Shown here: positions 1 through 9,251 of the stretch, one piece after another | How the letters are laid out: the number at the start of each line of letters is the position of its first letter | Numbering within the stretch: the first letter of the stretch is position 1 | Source of the DNA: UBA6168 sp041163745 | Lineage (GTDB): Bacteria > Bacteroidota > Bacteroidia > Chitinophagales > Saprospiraceae | Direction of reading: 5' to 3' | DNA length: 64,000 nt | Assembly: GCA_041163745.1 (NCBI GenBank) | Contig: JBEAQU010000024.1 | Coordinates: forward strand, 1 to 64,000 | Notes under the pieces: model-generated | The model's database searches: none | The model's input: only the letters and a program-made list of their open reading frames with translations | Told to the model about the DNA's origin: nothing | Program-made: the position numbers and the translations under genes

Positions 1-425
1 CGGAAGAAGGACTGTCCGTTAACCTGGTCGTATTCCTGCAGCCGGACAGCGTTGAAACCCAACATACCACCGCCATAGAAGTCAATGTTCTTGCGTATGG
101 ATTTGATGACTTCGCTGCGAAGACCGATTGTGAGCGAGCGGTTGTTGGAATAGACCGATTGGCCATCCGTCACCAGGTAGGGCTTGGAATTGGATTCCGA
201 GTAACCCATAAAACCGTTCAGACTGAACATTTTGCCGAAGCGATAACCCGCCACCAGGCTGACCGGTGGCACCACGGAGCTCGCACCATCCATCACATAG
301 GTCGGGACGACACCTAGGCCGGCAGACAAATGAAGGCGGCTGAGGCTTGCGTCGGTGCGCTGAGCGGAGAGTTGGAGGGCGAGAAACATCGCCATGGCGA
401 GGACAAGGACAGATTGCTTTTTCAT
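1..425 (-). CDS. Outer-membrane beta-barrel protein, N-terminal part
   Basis: Reading from an ATG at 425 on the minus strand gives MKKQSVLVLAMAMFLALQ and then LSAQ, a clear signal peptide with a Sec-type cleavage site. About 141 codons are visible with no stop, so the gene runs off the left window edge. The mature part alternates polar and hydrophobic residues and has glycine/aromatic-rich segments such as VAGYRFGKMFSLNGFMGY and NIDFYGGGMLGFN, typical of small outer-membrane barrels in Bacteroidota. No specific family is recognised. A Bacteroidota-type promoter lies 160-190 bases upstream. It is separated from the next minus-strand gene by about 570 bases, so it is probably its own transcription unit. 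Confidence 0.7.
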   Translation of the reverse strand, partial: MKKQSVLVLAMAMFLALQLSAQRTDASLSRLHLSAGLGVVPTYVMDGASSVVPPVSLVAGYRFGKMFSLNGFMGYSESNSKPYLVTDGQSVYSNNRSLTIGLRSEVIKSIRKNIDFYGGGMLGFNAVRLQEYDQVNGQSFF

Positions 426-993
426 TGTTTCGGATTTTTTTTTGGTTCAAGGCACCCATGGGTCCGGTCAGCTGCTTAGTCGGAAGGCAAAGGTTGCCGA
501 TCGGAACAATCAAGGTTCGTTTAGTGTCCGGAAGCGGGGCTTCGAGGGCGCTCGATTTCCTGCCGCCGAATCATTTCCATGATGCAAAATTGCAGTAATA
601 CTTTGTAATCGCAAAGAGCAAAATCAATATTTTATTCTAAATTTTAATTGTTAACTTTGTTAACTTCTTATAAAATATTGATTATAGTCAACAAAAAGGA
701 ATTTTATTTTGATTCTGTATGAATTGCGCGCAATAGGTCCGTCGTGCTCGAAAGGACGGGTAATAATTTTTTTTCAAAGAATCATCGCGATATACAAGGG
801 AATGATCCCATCCGTCCGGTAACAGCATGAGGACAGGCTGCCAGGGGTATGTCCCTTGCCGCTGGCCCTTTGGATTCTACAGGAGGATGCGAACCCGTCC
901 GACCGATGGTCGCGCGCTGCAATCTGTTTCATGCAGGTACGACGCCGATACGGGCGGGAAGCGGCTTCGCCGCTATGGAAGGATATTTGGAAG
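426..993. other. Intergenic region, AT-rich in 600-720
   Basis: This stretch separates the end of ppdK from the start of the barrel gene. It contains the candidate minus-strand promoter at 585-615, an AT-rich block at 600-720, and a perfect plus-strand TAACTTTG at 652-659 with no TTTG at the right distance and no plus-strand gene behind it. A short GC inverted repeat (AGCGGC/GCCGCT, near 965-980) lies just past the ppdK stop but lacks a T-run. No coding sequence was supported. Confidence 0.5.
585..615 (-). promoter_or_regulatory. Candidate Bacteroidota promoter for the partial barrel gene
   Basis: On the minus strand TTTG (612-615) is followed after exactly 19 bases by CAATTTTG (585-592), one mismatch from the TAnnTTTG -7 consensus. 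The predicted start near 578 would give a leader of about 150 bases. Match to consensus only. Confidence 0.4.
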
Positions 994-3798
994 TTATGCT
1001 CTGACAATGGCTGCATGCGCGGCAGCCAGCCGGGCCACCGGGACTCTCGGGCCGGAGCAGGAGACGTAATTCAAGCCCAGGCGGTGACAGAAACGGATGG
1101 ACGTGGGATCGCCGCCGTGTTCCCCACAGATTCCGATCTTCAGGTCCGGATTGCTTCGTCGCCCCCAGGTCACTGTGATTTCCATGAGTTTTCCGACGCC
1201 GTGCTGGTCGAGCACCTCAAAAGGATTGTCATGCAGGATATCCATCTGTTGATAAAGCGGCAGGAACTTGTTCTCCGCATCTTCCCGGGAGAAGGAGTAG
1301 GTTGCCTGGGTCAGGTCGTTCGTGCCAAAGGAAAAGAAGGCTGCCTCGGTCGCCAGACTTTCCGCCATCATACAGGCGCGAACCACTTCGATCATGGAAC
1401 CGAACCGGAAGTTCAGCCGAACCTGCATGCTTGTCTCCACTGATTGACGGACTTCTTCGACGAAAGATTTCACTTGATGCAGTTCCTCAACGGAACAAAC
1501 CTGGGGCACCATGATCTCCGGCTGAACATCCAGTCCGTCCGATTGACATTGGGCGGCTGCTTCCAGAATGGCCCGTATCTGCATTTTGTAGATTTCGGGG
1601 TAGGTCAGTCCCAACCTTACGCCCCGATGTCCCAGCATCGGATTGACCTCTTTCAGTTCCTTGATTTTGGCAAGCATCCGTTGCTTCTTTGCCAAGGTCT
1701 GACGGACCATCTCCGCACCGTCGTTGTTGAAGGGACCGACCACATCTGACAGCCTTTCCTTGCCGGCATGGATCAGATGAAGGCTGGCGACGAGATTGTT
1801 CACCCCGTCGATTGTGGACCGAAGGTGTTCAAGGTGTTGGATTTCTGCCTGTACCTCTTCCAGTTGGGGCAGGAATTCATGAATGGGCGGATCCAGGAGC
1901 CGTACCGTTACCGGATGCGGTGACATGATGCGGAATATTTCCTTGAAGTCCTGCCGCTGAATCGGCAGCAGGCTGCTGAGCGCATCCTCCCGTTCCGCCA
2001 GGGTATCCGCCAGGATCATATCGACCACCAATGGAAGTCGGTCCGGTGCATTGAACATCCGTTCCGTTCTGCACAAGCCGATACCTTTGGCACCGAACGC
2101 TTTGGCCTGGCGGGCGGCATCCGGTGTGTCCGCATTGGCCAGCACCCGAAGTCCGGCGTGTTCGTCTGCCCAGGAAAGCAGCGTGACCAGCTCCTGGGAG
2201 AAGATAGGTTCCACCATGGGAATTTCACCGGGATAGACAAATCCGGTGGAACCGTCGATCGTAATCACATCTCCTTCCCTGACGACCCGATCCCCCACCA
2301 AAGCCTGGTGAAGCCTGACATCCACCACGATTCCTTCCGCACCGGCCACGCATGGCTTACCCATTCCGCGGGCCACGACCGCAGCATGGGAGGTCTTCCC
2401 GCCACGGCTGGTAAGGATGCCTTGGGAGGCGAAGAACCCATGGATGTCGTCTGGCCGGGTCTCCTCTCGGACAAGGATTACCCGGACGCCATTGCGACCC
2501 AGGGATTCCGCCCGGTCCGCATCGAAAACGCATTGCCCGGAAGCTGCCCCCGGGGACGCAGGCAATCCTCTGGCCAAGGGTGTGACCTCGTGTGCGGGGT
2601 CCAATGCGGGGTATAGCAATTGTTCGATCAGGGTTGGACTGACCCTCCGCACCGCCTCTTCTTTGGACAGCAGTCCTTCCAAAGCCATCTCCACGGAGGT
2701 CCTGACCATGGCGGTGGCGTTCATCTTGCCGTTGCGGGTCTGCAGGCAGTACAATCGCTGGTTCTCTATGGTGTATTCGAAATCCTGAACCTCGCGATAA
2801 TGTTTCTCCAGTTTCTGTCGAAGTTCCTGCAGCTGCCGGTGCATCTCCGGCATTTCCCGTTCCATTTCTGCCACCGGCCTGGGTGTCCGGATACCAGCCA
2901 CCACGTCTTCTCCCTGTGCATTGACCAGGTATTCACCGAACATGACGTTCTCTCCGGTACCGGGGTCACGGGTGAATCCTACGCCCGTCGCACAATTGTT
3001 TCCAAGGTTGCCGAACACCATGGTGACGATGTTTACAGCGGTACCGTTTGCCATGGAGGGTGTGATTTTGAATTCCCTGCGGTAATCCACGGCCCGCTTG
3101 CCCATCCAGGAACGGAATACGGACCGGATCGCCAGTTCCAACTGGACGTACACATCCTCCGGGAACGGCTCACCGGTTTCCCGCCGAACGAGCTCCAGGA
3201 ATCGATCGCTCGCTTTCCGCAGGTCTTCGGCATGCAGGTCCAGATCCTCCTTCACACCCGCCTCCCGTTTGACTTCACCGAAAACAGCATCGAATTTTTC
3301 ATCGGGCACCCCCAACGCGACCTTTCCGAACAACTGGATGAACCTTCGGTAGGCATCATAGGCGAAACGTGCATTCCCCGTCAGTTCCTGCAAGGCGGGC
3401 AAAGTGGTTCGGTTCAGGCCCAGATTCAGAATGGTGTCCATCATGCCCGGCATGGACAGGGCCGATCCGGAACGCACGGAAACCAACAGGGGGTTTTCCT
3501 TACCTCCGAAGCCCTTGCCGGTCTTTTGTTCCAGTTGCCGGATGTGCGCCTTCACTTCCTCCATCAGGGAAAAAGGGAGGGCTGATGCCGGCCGGTCCAG
3601 GTAATCCAGACAGGCGGTGGTGGTAATGACGAAACCAGGCGGAACATTGAGGCCTATCTGTGTCATTTCACACAAATTGGCTCCTTTCCCACCTAACAGC
3701 CGCTTGTTCTTGCCATCGCCTTCCTCAAAGGAATAAACAAATTTTCCGGAGGGTATCAGGGCCGGCGCCGCGGCCTTCTTCAGCATCTTCGTGCTCAT
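994..3798 (-). CDS. ppdK: Pyruvate, phosphate dikinase
   Basis: Cytosolic enzyme interconverting pyruvate, ATP and phosphate with PEP, AMP and pyrophosphate. The 934-residue protein has the N-terminal ATP-grasp nucleotide-binding region (GGKGANLCEM near residue 35, then SVRSGSALSMPGMMDTILNLG), the swivelling phosphohistidine domain with SRGGKTSHAAVVARGMGKP (catalytic His at about residue 471), and the C-terminal PEP/pyruvate TIM barrel with GLCRTERMF and GICGEHGGDP (active-site Cys near residue 890). I start it at MSTKMLKK because an upstream in-frame Met at 3846 adds 16 residues unlike the family and overlaps a promoter-like AATCTTTG at 3816-3823. It lies 168 bases downstream of galE on the same strand. 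Length and motif order fit the intact family. Confidence 0.96.
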   Translation of the reverse strand: MSTKMLKKAAAPALIPSGKFVYSFEEGDGKNKRLLGGKGANLCEMTQIGLNVPPGFVITTTACLDYLDRPASALPFSLMEEVKAHIRQLEQKTGKGFGGKENPLLVSVRSGSALSMPGMMDTILNLGLNRTTLPALQELTGNARFAYDAYRRFIQLFGKVALGVPDEKFDAVFGEVKREAGVKEDLDLHAEDLRKASDRFLELVRRETGEPFPEDVYVQLELAIRSVFRSWMGKRAVDYRREFKITPSMANGTAVNIVTMVFGNLGNNCATGVGFTRDPGTGENVMFGEYLVNAQGEDVVAGIRTPRPVAEMEREMPEMHRQLQELRQKLEKHYREVQDFEYTIENQRLYCLQTRNGKMNATAMVRTSVEMALEGLLSKEEAVRRVSPTLIEQLLYPALDPAHEVTPLARGLPASPGAASGQCVFDADRAESLGRNGVRVILVREETRPDDIHGFFASQGILTSRGGKTSHAAVVARGMGKPCVAGAEGIVVDVRLHQALVGDRVVREGDVITIDGSTGFVYPGEIPMVEPIFSQELVTLLSWADEHAGLRVLANADTPDAARQAKAFGAKGIGLCRTERMFNAPDRLPLVVDMILADTLAEREDALSSLLPIQRQDFKEIFRIMSPHPVTVRLLDPPIHEFLPQLEEVQAEIQHLEHLRSTIDGVNNLVASLHLIHAGKERLSDVVGPFNNDGAEMVRQTLAKKQRMLAKIKELKEVNPMLGHRGVRLGLTYPEIYKMQIRAILEAAAQCQSDGLDVQPEIMVPQVCSVEELHQVKSFVEEVRQSVETSMQVRLNFRFGSMIEVVRACMMAESLATEAAFFSFGTNDLTQATYSFSREDAENKFLPLYQQMDILHDNPFEVLDQHGVGKLMEITVTWGRRSNPDLKIGICGEHGGDPTSIRFCHRLGLNYVSCSGPRVPVARLAAAHAAIVRA

Positions 3799-3815
3799 AT
3801 GATTTAGTTTTGACA

Positions 3816-3823
3816 CAAAGATT
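3816..3823 (-). promoter_or_regulatory. Candidate -7 element upstream of ppdK
   Basis: The minus strand reads AATCTTTG, one mismatch from TAnnTTTG, 18 bases upstream of the chosen start codon. No good -33 element was found. It supports the downstream ATG at 3798 over the one at 3846. Confidence 0.35.
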
Positions 3824-3966
3824 GCCTTGCGAAACGGAAAGGCCACTGATCTTCGTCAGGGTTGGAGAGGACAAATGTCATGTCCGACGACAGGAAAAAA
3901 GGATGTCGGCCAGAGACCACCATTGCAGCGCGGCAGCCTCCGTTGCATGCTCAACCGCAGGACAGG

Positions 3967-4998
3967 CTATCTGTCCGACCGGCCGGAGCGGGCCCGTTCC
4001 CATGCCCAGGCCGTGCGCATGATCTCGCGAATATCCCGCCGGGGCTCCCATCCCAGGAGACGGGACGCCTTGTCATTGTTGGCGTATATGGCCTCCACAT
4101 CCCCTGCCCGGCGAGGACCCAGGCTGTAGGGCAGACGGGTTCCGCTCACTTCCTCGAAGGCATGGATGGCTTCCAGCACGGTGACACCTTCCCCGATACC
4201 GACATTGAATACCTCGCAGACCGGTTCCGCAGGGAGCGTTTCCAGGTACTGCAGGCACCGGGTGTGCGCATTCGCAAGATCCATCACATGGATGTAATCC
4301 CGCACGCAACTGCCGTCGCGCGTCGGGTAATCCGTACCGAAAACGGTCATGCCACTCCGCTTCCCGACGGCTGTTTCGGTGATGACAGGCACCAGGTTGG
4401 TCGCCTTGTTCCGAGGGGATTCCCCGAGCAGGGCACTCTCGTGGGCACCCGCCGGGTTGAAATACCGCAAGAGCACCGCTTTGGGGCCATCCACCGTCCG
4501 GCAATGATCGGCGATGATATGTTCCCCCATCTGCTTTGTCCTGGCATATGGACATTCCGCCTCCCGAAACGGTGTCGATTCCGTCACCGGCAGTCTTTCC
4601 GCATTGCCATACACCGAACAGCTGGAAGAGAAGATGAAGTGGGGCACCCGGTACTCTCCGGCACATGCCAGTATGTTGACCAGACTCGCCAGGTTGTTAT
4701 GATAGTATCTGAGCGGATGAAAAACGGATTCTTCCACGCTCTTCAGGGCCGCGAAATGAATGATGCCGCCAAGGTCCGGATGGTCAGTGAAAACCTGGCG
4801 GGTCTGTACCGGGTCACATAAGTCCACCCGGTAATTATCGACGGACACCCCGGTGACCGCCCGGATGCCATCCAGCGCCGATTCGTCCGAATTGCTGAGA
4901 TTGTCCACCGATACGACCGCATAACCGTTTTCGATGAGATCCACCAAGGTATGGCTGCCGATGTAGCCGCAACCTCCCGTCACCAATACTTTCTTCAT
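3967..4998 (-). CDS. galE: UDP-glucose 4-epimerase
   Basis: NAD-dependent short-chain dehydrogenase-type epimerase interconverting UDP-glucose and UDP-galactose (or the GlcNAc forms) for sugar-nucleotide supply. The 343-residue protein starts MKKVLVTGGCGYIGSHT, the glycine-rich NAD motif, followed by the Ser-rich segment FSSSCSVYG and the catalytic YxxxK as YARTK near residue 150. The closing segments AEPVCEVFNVGIGEG and LGPRRAGDVEAIYAN are typical of GalE. An in-frame Met 17 codons upstream was rejected because the NAD motif normally sits at the extreme N-terminus. Length matches the family. A perfect TATCTTTG at 5117-5124 lies upstream. Confidence 0.96.
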   Translation of the reverse strand: MKKVLVTGGCGYIGSHTLVDLIENGYAVVSVDNLSNSDESALDGIRAVTGVSVDNYRVDLCDPVQTRQVFTDHPDLGGIIHFAALKSVEESVFHPLRYYHNNLASLVNILACAGEYRVPHFIFSSSCSVYGNAERLPVTESTPFREAECPYARTKQMGEHIIADHCRTVDGPKAVLLRYFNPAGAHESALLGESPRNKATNLVPVITETAVGKRSGMTVFGTDYPTRDGSCVRDYIHVMDLANAHTRCLQYLETLPAEPVCEVFNVGIGEGVTVLEAIHAFEEVSGTRLPYSLGPRRAGDVEAIYANNDKASRLLGWEPRRDIREIMRTAWAWERARSGRSDR

Positions 4999-5116
4999 GA
5001 TGCACGAAATTTTATTACGCGAAGCAGGCGAAACCTCCTTCCGTCCCATGTTCCGCCGCGTGTTCTGCGACCGGCGCCTCCGGATTCCGAAACCGCTGGA
5101 ACCGAAGCCTACCTTA

Positions 5117-5124
5117 CAAAGATA
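5117..5124 (-). promoter_or_regulatory. Candidate -7 element for galE
   Basis: Minus strand TATCTTTG matches TAnnTTTG exactly. The start would be near 5110, giving a leader of about 110 bases. A -33 element is not obvious. Confidence 0.45.
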
Positions 5125-5376
5125 AGGACTCCCGCACGCTTTGCGACGCTTTGTCCCGTTCTACGGAACGAACCGGCAGGATGGGAACCTTGGCACAAAC
5201 CGGACCATTCACCATACAAAGCCCTTGCTGGCGGCTCCGATGAAACATGGCGGCCGATTTCTTGTTTACCAATTGAGTTCGACGGCCTGCATCCGGTCCG
5301 TGTGTCCTTTCGACACTGGGGAAGATTGCCGCCGTCCATTCGTTGGCATGCGCCCGGATGATCCGGCGCAAAATCC

Positions 5377-5384
5377 CATATTTG
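5377..5384 (+). promoter_or_regulatory. Candidate -7 element for cysQ, close to the start codon
   Basis: CATATTTG, one mismatch from TAnnTTTG, ends 3 bases before the ATG at 5388. If used, the mRNA would be leaderless or nearly so. This argues against the upstream in-frame ATG at 5343. Confidence 0.35.
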
Positions 5385-5387
5385 CAT

Positions 5388-6170
5388 ATGACGGACGAAT
5401 ATCTACCTTTTTTGAAAAAATTGGCGTTGGAAGCCGGACAAGCGGCACTTGACATCTACCAGGCTGCCGGATCGGATCTAGGTATCGAGACAAAGGCCGA
5501 CCAATCGCCCTTGACGGTGGCCGACAAGGCCTCCAACGACATCATCTGCCGAGGTCTCGAGGCCTTGACAGGCGGCTCCATACCGATCATTTCGGAAGAG
5601 AACAAAGAGATTCCCTGGGAGACGCGCCGCACCTGGACAAGTTGCTGGCTGGTGGACCCGTTGGACGGAACCAAGGAGTTCATCCGTCGCAACGGGGATT
5701 TCACCATCAACATCGCCTTGGTGGAAAACGGAGAGGCCGTGATGGGAGTGGTGCATGTCCCCGTGCATGGGGAGCTGGCCTGGGCTGTCCGCGGCGGCGG
5801 TGCTTTCCAGGAGAAGGACGGCAGGCAACATAGGTTGCAGGCTGCGACCTACAGCGATTCAGACAAGGGGCTGAGCCTGGTTTGTTCCCGTTCCCACATG
5901 AGCGGGGAGACGACTGATTTCATTGCCCGTTTTGCGGAACCGCAACTGGTGTCGCGGGGCAGTGCGCTAAAATTCCTGCTGGTCGCATCCGGCAAAGCGC
6001 ACCTATACCCCCGGCTCGCCCCGACCATGGAATGGGATACGGCGGCGGCACAGATCATCGTGGAAGAAGCCGGAGGTCGTGTGCTGGAAGCGGACAGTGG
6101 AAACCCGTTGCGGTACAACAAGGCCGACCTTCGGAACCCGTCCTTCATCGCTTCCGGCCGGCCGGCCTGA
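5388..6170 (+). CDS. cysQ: 3'(2'),5'-bisphosphate nucleotidase CysQ
   Basis: Member of the inositol-monophosphatase superfamily that hydrolyses 3'-phosphoadenosine 5'-phosphate to AMP, clearing the by-product of sulfate assimilation. The 260-residue protein has the metal-binding ISEENKEIPW (near residue 67), the signature WLVDPLDGTKEFIRRNGDF (about residues 87-105) and the C-terminal EWDTAAAQIIVEEAGG. The substitution GTKEF, rather than GTxNF, separates CysQ from true inositol monophosphatases. The start MTDEYLPFL was chosen over an upstream ATG that would add an Arg-rich 15-residue extension. It is transcribed away from galE; no sulfate-assimilation genes are adjacent. Confidence 0.94.
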   Translation: MTDEYLPFLKKLALEAGQAALDIYQAAGSDLGIETKADQSPLTVADKASNDIICRGLEALTGGSIPIISEENKEIPWETRRTWTSCWLVDPLDGTKEFIRRNGDFTINIALVENGEAVMGVVHVPVHGELAWAVRGGGAFQEKDGRQHRLQAATYSDSDKGLSLVCSRSHMSGETTDFIARFAEPQLVSRGSALKFLLVASGKAHLYPRLAPTMEWDTAAAQIIVEEAGGRVLEADSGNPLRYNKADLRNPSFIASGRPA

Positions 6171-6402
6171 CAGCAGGCTGCCTTGGAATTGCCCTGCCGA
6201 GGCACCACGCAGGAAGTTGCTGCGCGTTCGAGGAGGATACTGTGTGCATGCGGGATATGGGGGAAAGACATGTCGTCGGACAAGGGCCGCCGCCACTGTT
6301 TAAAACCCGCCGGTGGTCCCTGCATTGTCGCGAGAAGCATCGATTTCCGTCGGCCCGGTCGGGGCGTGGCGGCTTGTGTGGCACATACCTATAAAATCAT
6401 CG

Positions 6403-8529
6403 ATGGACAAGACAACGGAATTACAAGTCGAGGGCATGACCTGTGCAAGCTGTGCGCGGAGCGTGAACCGATTGCTGGAACAAAAAGGCGCCACGGACAT
6501 AGACGTCAACTTCGCCACCGGGGAAGTCAGGTTCCTTTCGGATGACACGCTGGTTTCGCTGACGGAGATCAAGGCGGGCATACAGGACCTGGGATACAGG
6601 GTGCAGGAACCGGGTGGGCATCAAAGCGGAGGCTGGAGTCTGGAGCGCAAGCTATTGGTGTCCGGTATCTTCACCGCACCGCTGCTGGCGGCACACCTGC
6701 TCATGCTGGCGGGTGTGCAGGTGTTGACCTCCCCCTGGGTACAATGGGCCATTTCCATCCCACCCATGGTCATCGGGTTCGCCCATTTCGGCCGTTCCAG
6801 CTACCATGCCCTGCGCAACCGGAGCACCCATATGGACCTGTTGATTCTCCTGGGCGGCAGTGCGGCATTTGTCTACAGTATGGCCGGCTTGGCCACCCGC
6901 AATGCGGACCTTTACTTTTTCGAGACGGGCGCGACCATCTTCACCCTGGTGCTCCTGGGTAACTGGATGGAAAAAAGAGCGGTGCGGCAGACCACAACCG
7001 CCATCGGAGCCATGACCGCCCTGCAGGTGGATTGGGCGAGAAAAATCATCGGTCCGGACGGTGAGACGCAGGTCGTCCCGGCGAAGGACATCCTGCCGGG
7101 CGACTGGTTGCAGCTGCACGAAGGTGACAAAGTACCGGTGGACGGAAAAGTTGTCAGCGGCAGTGCGGACCTGGACGAATCCATGCTGACCGGAGAGAGT
7201 CTTCCCGTCAACAAACAGGAAGGCGACACGGTGCTGGGTGGATCCCTTGCCTTGCAGGGCAACCTGGTGCTTTCTGCCACGGGCACCACCCGGGAAACGG
7301 TATTGTCCAACATGATCAGTCTTGTGAAATCCGCCCAGCAGCACAAGCCGCCGATCCAGCGGCTGGCGGACCGGATCGGAGCCGTCTTCGTCCCGGTTGC
7401 ATTGGGTGCATCTATGGTGACTTTCCTCGGAAGCACCTTGCTTTTCGGGGTGCCCATCCAAGCTGCCGTGATGAACAGCATAGCCGTCCTGGTGATTTCC
7501 TGTCCCTGCGCCATGGGGCTGGCAACTCCCACCGCCGTCATGGTGGGGGTCGGCCGCCTGGCACGCCAGGGCATTCTTGTGAAAGGTGCGGCGACGTTGG
7601 AACATTTTGCCAAAGCCCGTTTCTTTGTGTTCGACAAGACCGGAACCTTGACCACCGGACAATTCCGCATCCTTGGAATCGATTACCGGACTACGGAAAA
7701 GGAGCTGGTGCACGCGCTGCTGCTGAAAATGGAAAGGAGATCGTCCCATCCCATCGCGACCTCGATACAGACGGCACTGGCGGAGTACGGCATCACGAAG
7801 GAGCGTGTCCGGATGGCGGACTTTCCTCTTCGGGACATCCGGGAGCACAAAGGTCAGGGCATGAGCGCTACCGACCCCGCGGGGCGGACCTACAGGCTGG
7901 GCAACAGAAGGTTTGCCGGTGTCCCGCAGGACGACGCCCCCGCTGCACAGCTATACCTGACCTGCGAAGGAAGCTTGTTGGCCGTCGTTGAGCTGGAGGA
8001 CACCTTGAAAGCCAGTGCGGCGCCTTGCCTCGCCGCCTTGCAGGCTCAGGGCAAGGTGCCGGTCATCCTGAGCGGTGACCGGGCGGAGGCCACCCGGCGA
8101 GTGGCCGGGCTGCTGAAGGTGGATAGGTATTATGCGGAGCAGTTACCGGCTGCGAAACTGGCGATCATCGAACGATTGAACGCAGAGGGCGTCACCGTCA
8201 TGGTCGGGGACGGAATCAACGACGCACCTGCCTTGGCCAGGGCGGGTATCGGTGTATCGCTGAGTGACGCCTCGCAAGTGGCCGTCCAGTCCGCCCAGAT
8301 CATCCTGCTGGGCGGAGACCTGAACAGACTGACACAAGCCCTGTCGATATCGTCCGCCACCCTCCAAACCATCCGACAGAATCTGTTCTGGGCATTTTCC
8401 TATAATCTGATTGCCATACCCATGGCCGCGGCGGGCTTGCTCAACCCCATGCTGGGTGCCCTGTTCATGGCGTTTTCCGACCTGGTGGTCATCGGCAATG
8501 CCGTCCGGCTGAAATATCGGCGCGTATGA
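6403..8529 (+). CDS. copA: Copper-translocating P-type ATPase (CopA-like)
   Basis: Inner-membrane P1B-type ATPase that exports cuprous ions from the cytosol. The 708-residue protein begins with one heavy-metal-associated domain (GMTCASC, metal-binding C14 and C17), followed by membrane helices, the TGES actuator motif, the intramembrane metal site CPC (residues 367-369, in VISCPCAMGLATPT), the phosphorylated Asp in DKTGTLTTG (D411), the SSHP motif and GDGINDAPALA. These identify a Cu(I) type rather than a zinc/cadmium type, which would carry DKTGT with a different membrane pair. The start was taken at MDKTTELQ, just before the metal-binding domain. Its stop overlaps the start of the next gene by four bases (ATGA), implying co-translation. 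Confidence 0.95.
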   Translation: MDKTTELQVEGMTCASCARSVNRLLEQKGATDIDVNFATGEVRFLSDDTLVSLTEIKAGIQDLGYRVQEPGGHQSGGWSLERKLLVSGIFTAPLLAAHLLMLAGVQVLTSPWVQWAISIPPMVIGFAHFGRSSYHALRNRSTHMDLLILLGGSAAFVYSMAGLATRNADLYFFETGATIFTLVLLGNWMEKRAVRQTTTAIGAMTALQVDWARKIIGPDGETQVVPAKDILPGDWLQLHEGDKVPVDGKVVSGSADLDESMLTGESLPVNKQEGDTVLGGSLALQGNLVLSATGTTRETVLSNMISLVKSAQQHKPPIQRLADRIGAVFVPVALGASMVTFLGSTLLFGVPIQAAVMNSIAVLVISCPCAMGLATPTAVMVGVGRLARQGILVKGAATLEHFAKARFFVFDKTGTLTTGQFRILGIDYRTTEKELVHALLLKMERRSSHPIATSIQTALAEYGITKERVRMADFPLRDIREHKGQGMSATDPAGRTYRLGNRRFAGVPQDDAPAAQLYLTCEGSLLAVVELEDTLKASAAPCLAALQAQGKVPVILSGDRAEATRRVAGLLKVDRYYAEQLPAAKLAIIERLNAEGVTVMVGDGINDAPALARAGIGVSLSDASQVAVQSAQIILLGGDLNRLTQALSISSATLQTIRQNLFWAFSYNLIAIPMAAAGLLNPMLGALFMAFSDLVVIGNAVRLKYRRV

Positions 8530-9020
8530 TCCGCGAAGCAACATCCGGTGACAACCGCCTGGAAATCATCTGTGAGGACATCCAAGTGCCGGAGAACATC
8601 GGGATGATTTTCCGGCTGGCGGAAGCATTCGCCGTCTGTCGCATCCATCTGTCGCAAGGATGTCTGCCGCTCCCTAACCAAAAAACAACCAAGGCATCCC
8701 GCGGTGCTGTCCGCTTGGTTCCTCATCTGCGCTTCCCCGATACCGTCGACCTGATCAGGTCCCTGCAAAAGGAAGGTTATCGCATAACCGCCCTGGAAAC
8801 AGGACCGGACAGCAGGCCCCTCCGGCAGCTGGATTTCCGGGCTGCCGGAAGAATGGCCCTGCTCGTAGGGGGCGAGAAATACGGTATCCGTCCGGAAACG
8901 TTGGCGGCGGCGGATGATAGGGCTTGTATCCCCTTGAACGGGAGGCACCGTTCCATCAATGTGGCCAATGCCCTGGCCATCGCTCTGTATGAAATAAAAA
9001 GCCAGGTCAGCGTTGGGTAG
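8526..9020 (+). CDS. SpoU/TrmH-family RNA methyltransferase
   Basis: A 164-residue SPOUT-fold methyltransferase that adds a methyl group to a ribose in tRNA or rRNA. The three family motifs are present: PENIGMIFRLAEAF (motif 1), ALLVGGEKYGI (motif 2, part of the trefoil knot) and CIPLNGRHRSINVANALAIALYE (motif 3, AdoMet binding). There is no N-terminal RNA-binding extension, so in size it resembles TrmL (tRNA wobble 2'-O-methyltransferase) more than the longer TrmH or RlmB, but substrate cannot be assigned from sequence. It overlaps copA by four bases, so it is probably translated from the same message; no functional link to copper is apparent. Confidence 0.9.
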   Translation: MIREATSGDNRLEIICEDIQVPENIGMIFRLAEAFAVCRIHLSQGCLPLPNQKTTKASRGAVRLVPHLRFPDTVDLIRSLQKEGYRITALETGPDSRPLRQLDFRAAGRMALLVGGEKYGIRPETLAAADDRACIPLNGRHRSINVANALAIALYEIKSQVSVG

Positions 9021-9102
9021 CCCGCAAGAACCTTCGTTACGTACCGAGGTGGCATAACTTTCGGCACGCCGGCGGTCGCAGGATGAAACTATTCAAGGGC
9101 CG

Positions 9103-9162
9103 GGAGGTTTCATTGGGGAGGGATGCTGCTTATTCAGGCCAGGCCATGACAATCAAACCTCC
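9103..9162 (+). repeat. Inverted repeat upstream of rnr
   Basis: GGAGGTTT (9103-9110) and AAACCTCC (9155-9162) are perfectly complementary with a 44-base spacer, and flanking CCG/CGG can extend the stem with a one-base bulge. A near-consensus TAACTTTC at 9055-9062 lies upstream, so the repeat could fold in a long rnr leader. This is suggestive only. Confidence 0.3.
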
Positions 9163-9251
9163 GGAAACCCGAATGCCGGTCTTGTACGACCAGCCAGGCA
9201 GGGGATTTCAGGTGCCGGACCGACCGAAAGCATTCACGTTAACTTACCAAT

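Larger units (their letters stand above)
4999..5387. other. Divergent intergenic region between galE and cysQ
   Basis: Holds the candidate minus-strand -7 element for galE (5117-5124) and the plus-strand one for cysQ (5377-5384). Apparent reading frames inside it are short and have no recognisable composition; no gene or further element was supported. Confidence 0.5.

Noticed and set aside
652..659. TAACTTTG on the plus strand as a promoter
   Set aside because: No plus-strand gene follows and no TTTG or TTG lies at the correct distance; probably a chance match in AT-rich DNA.
965..980. GC hairpin just after the ppdK stop as a terminator
   Set aside because: AGCGGC/GCCGCT is only 6 bp and no T-run follows on the minus strand.
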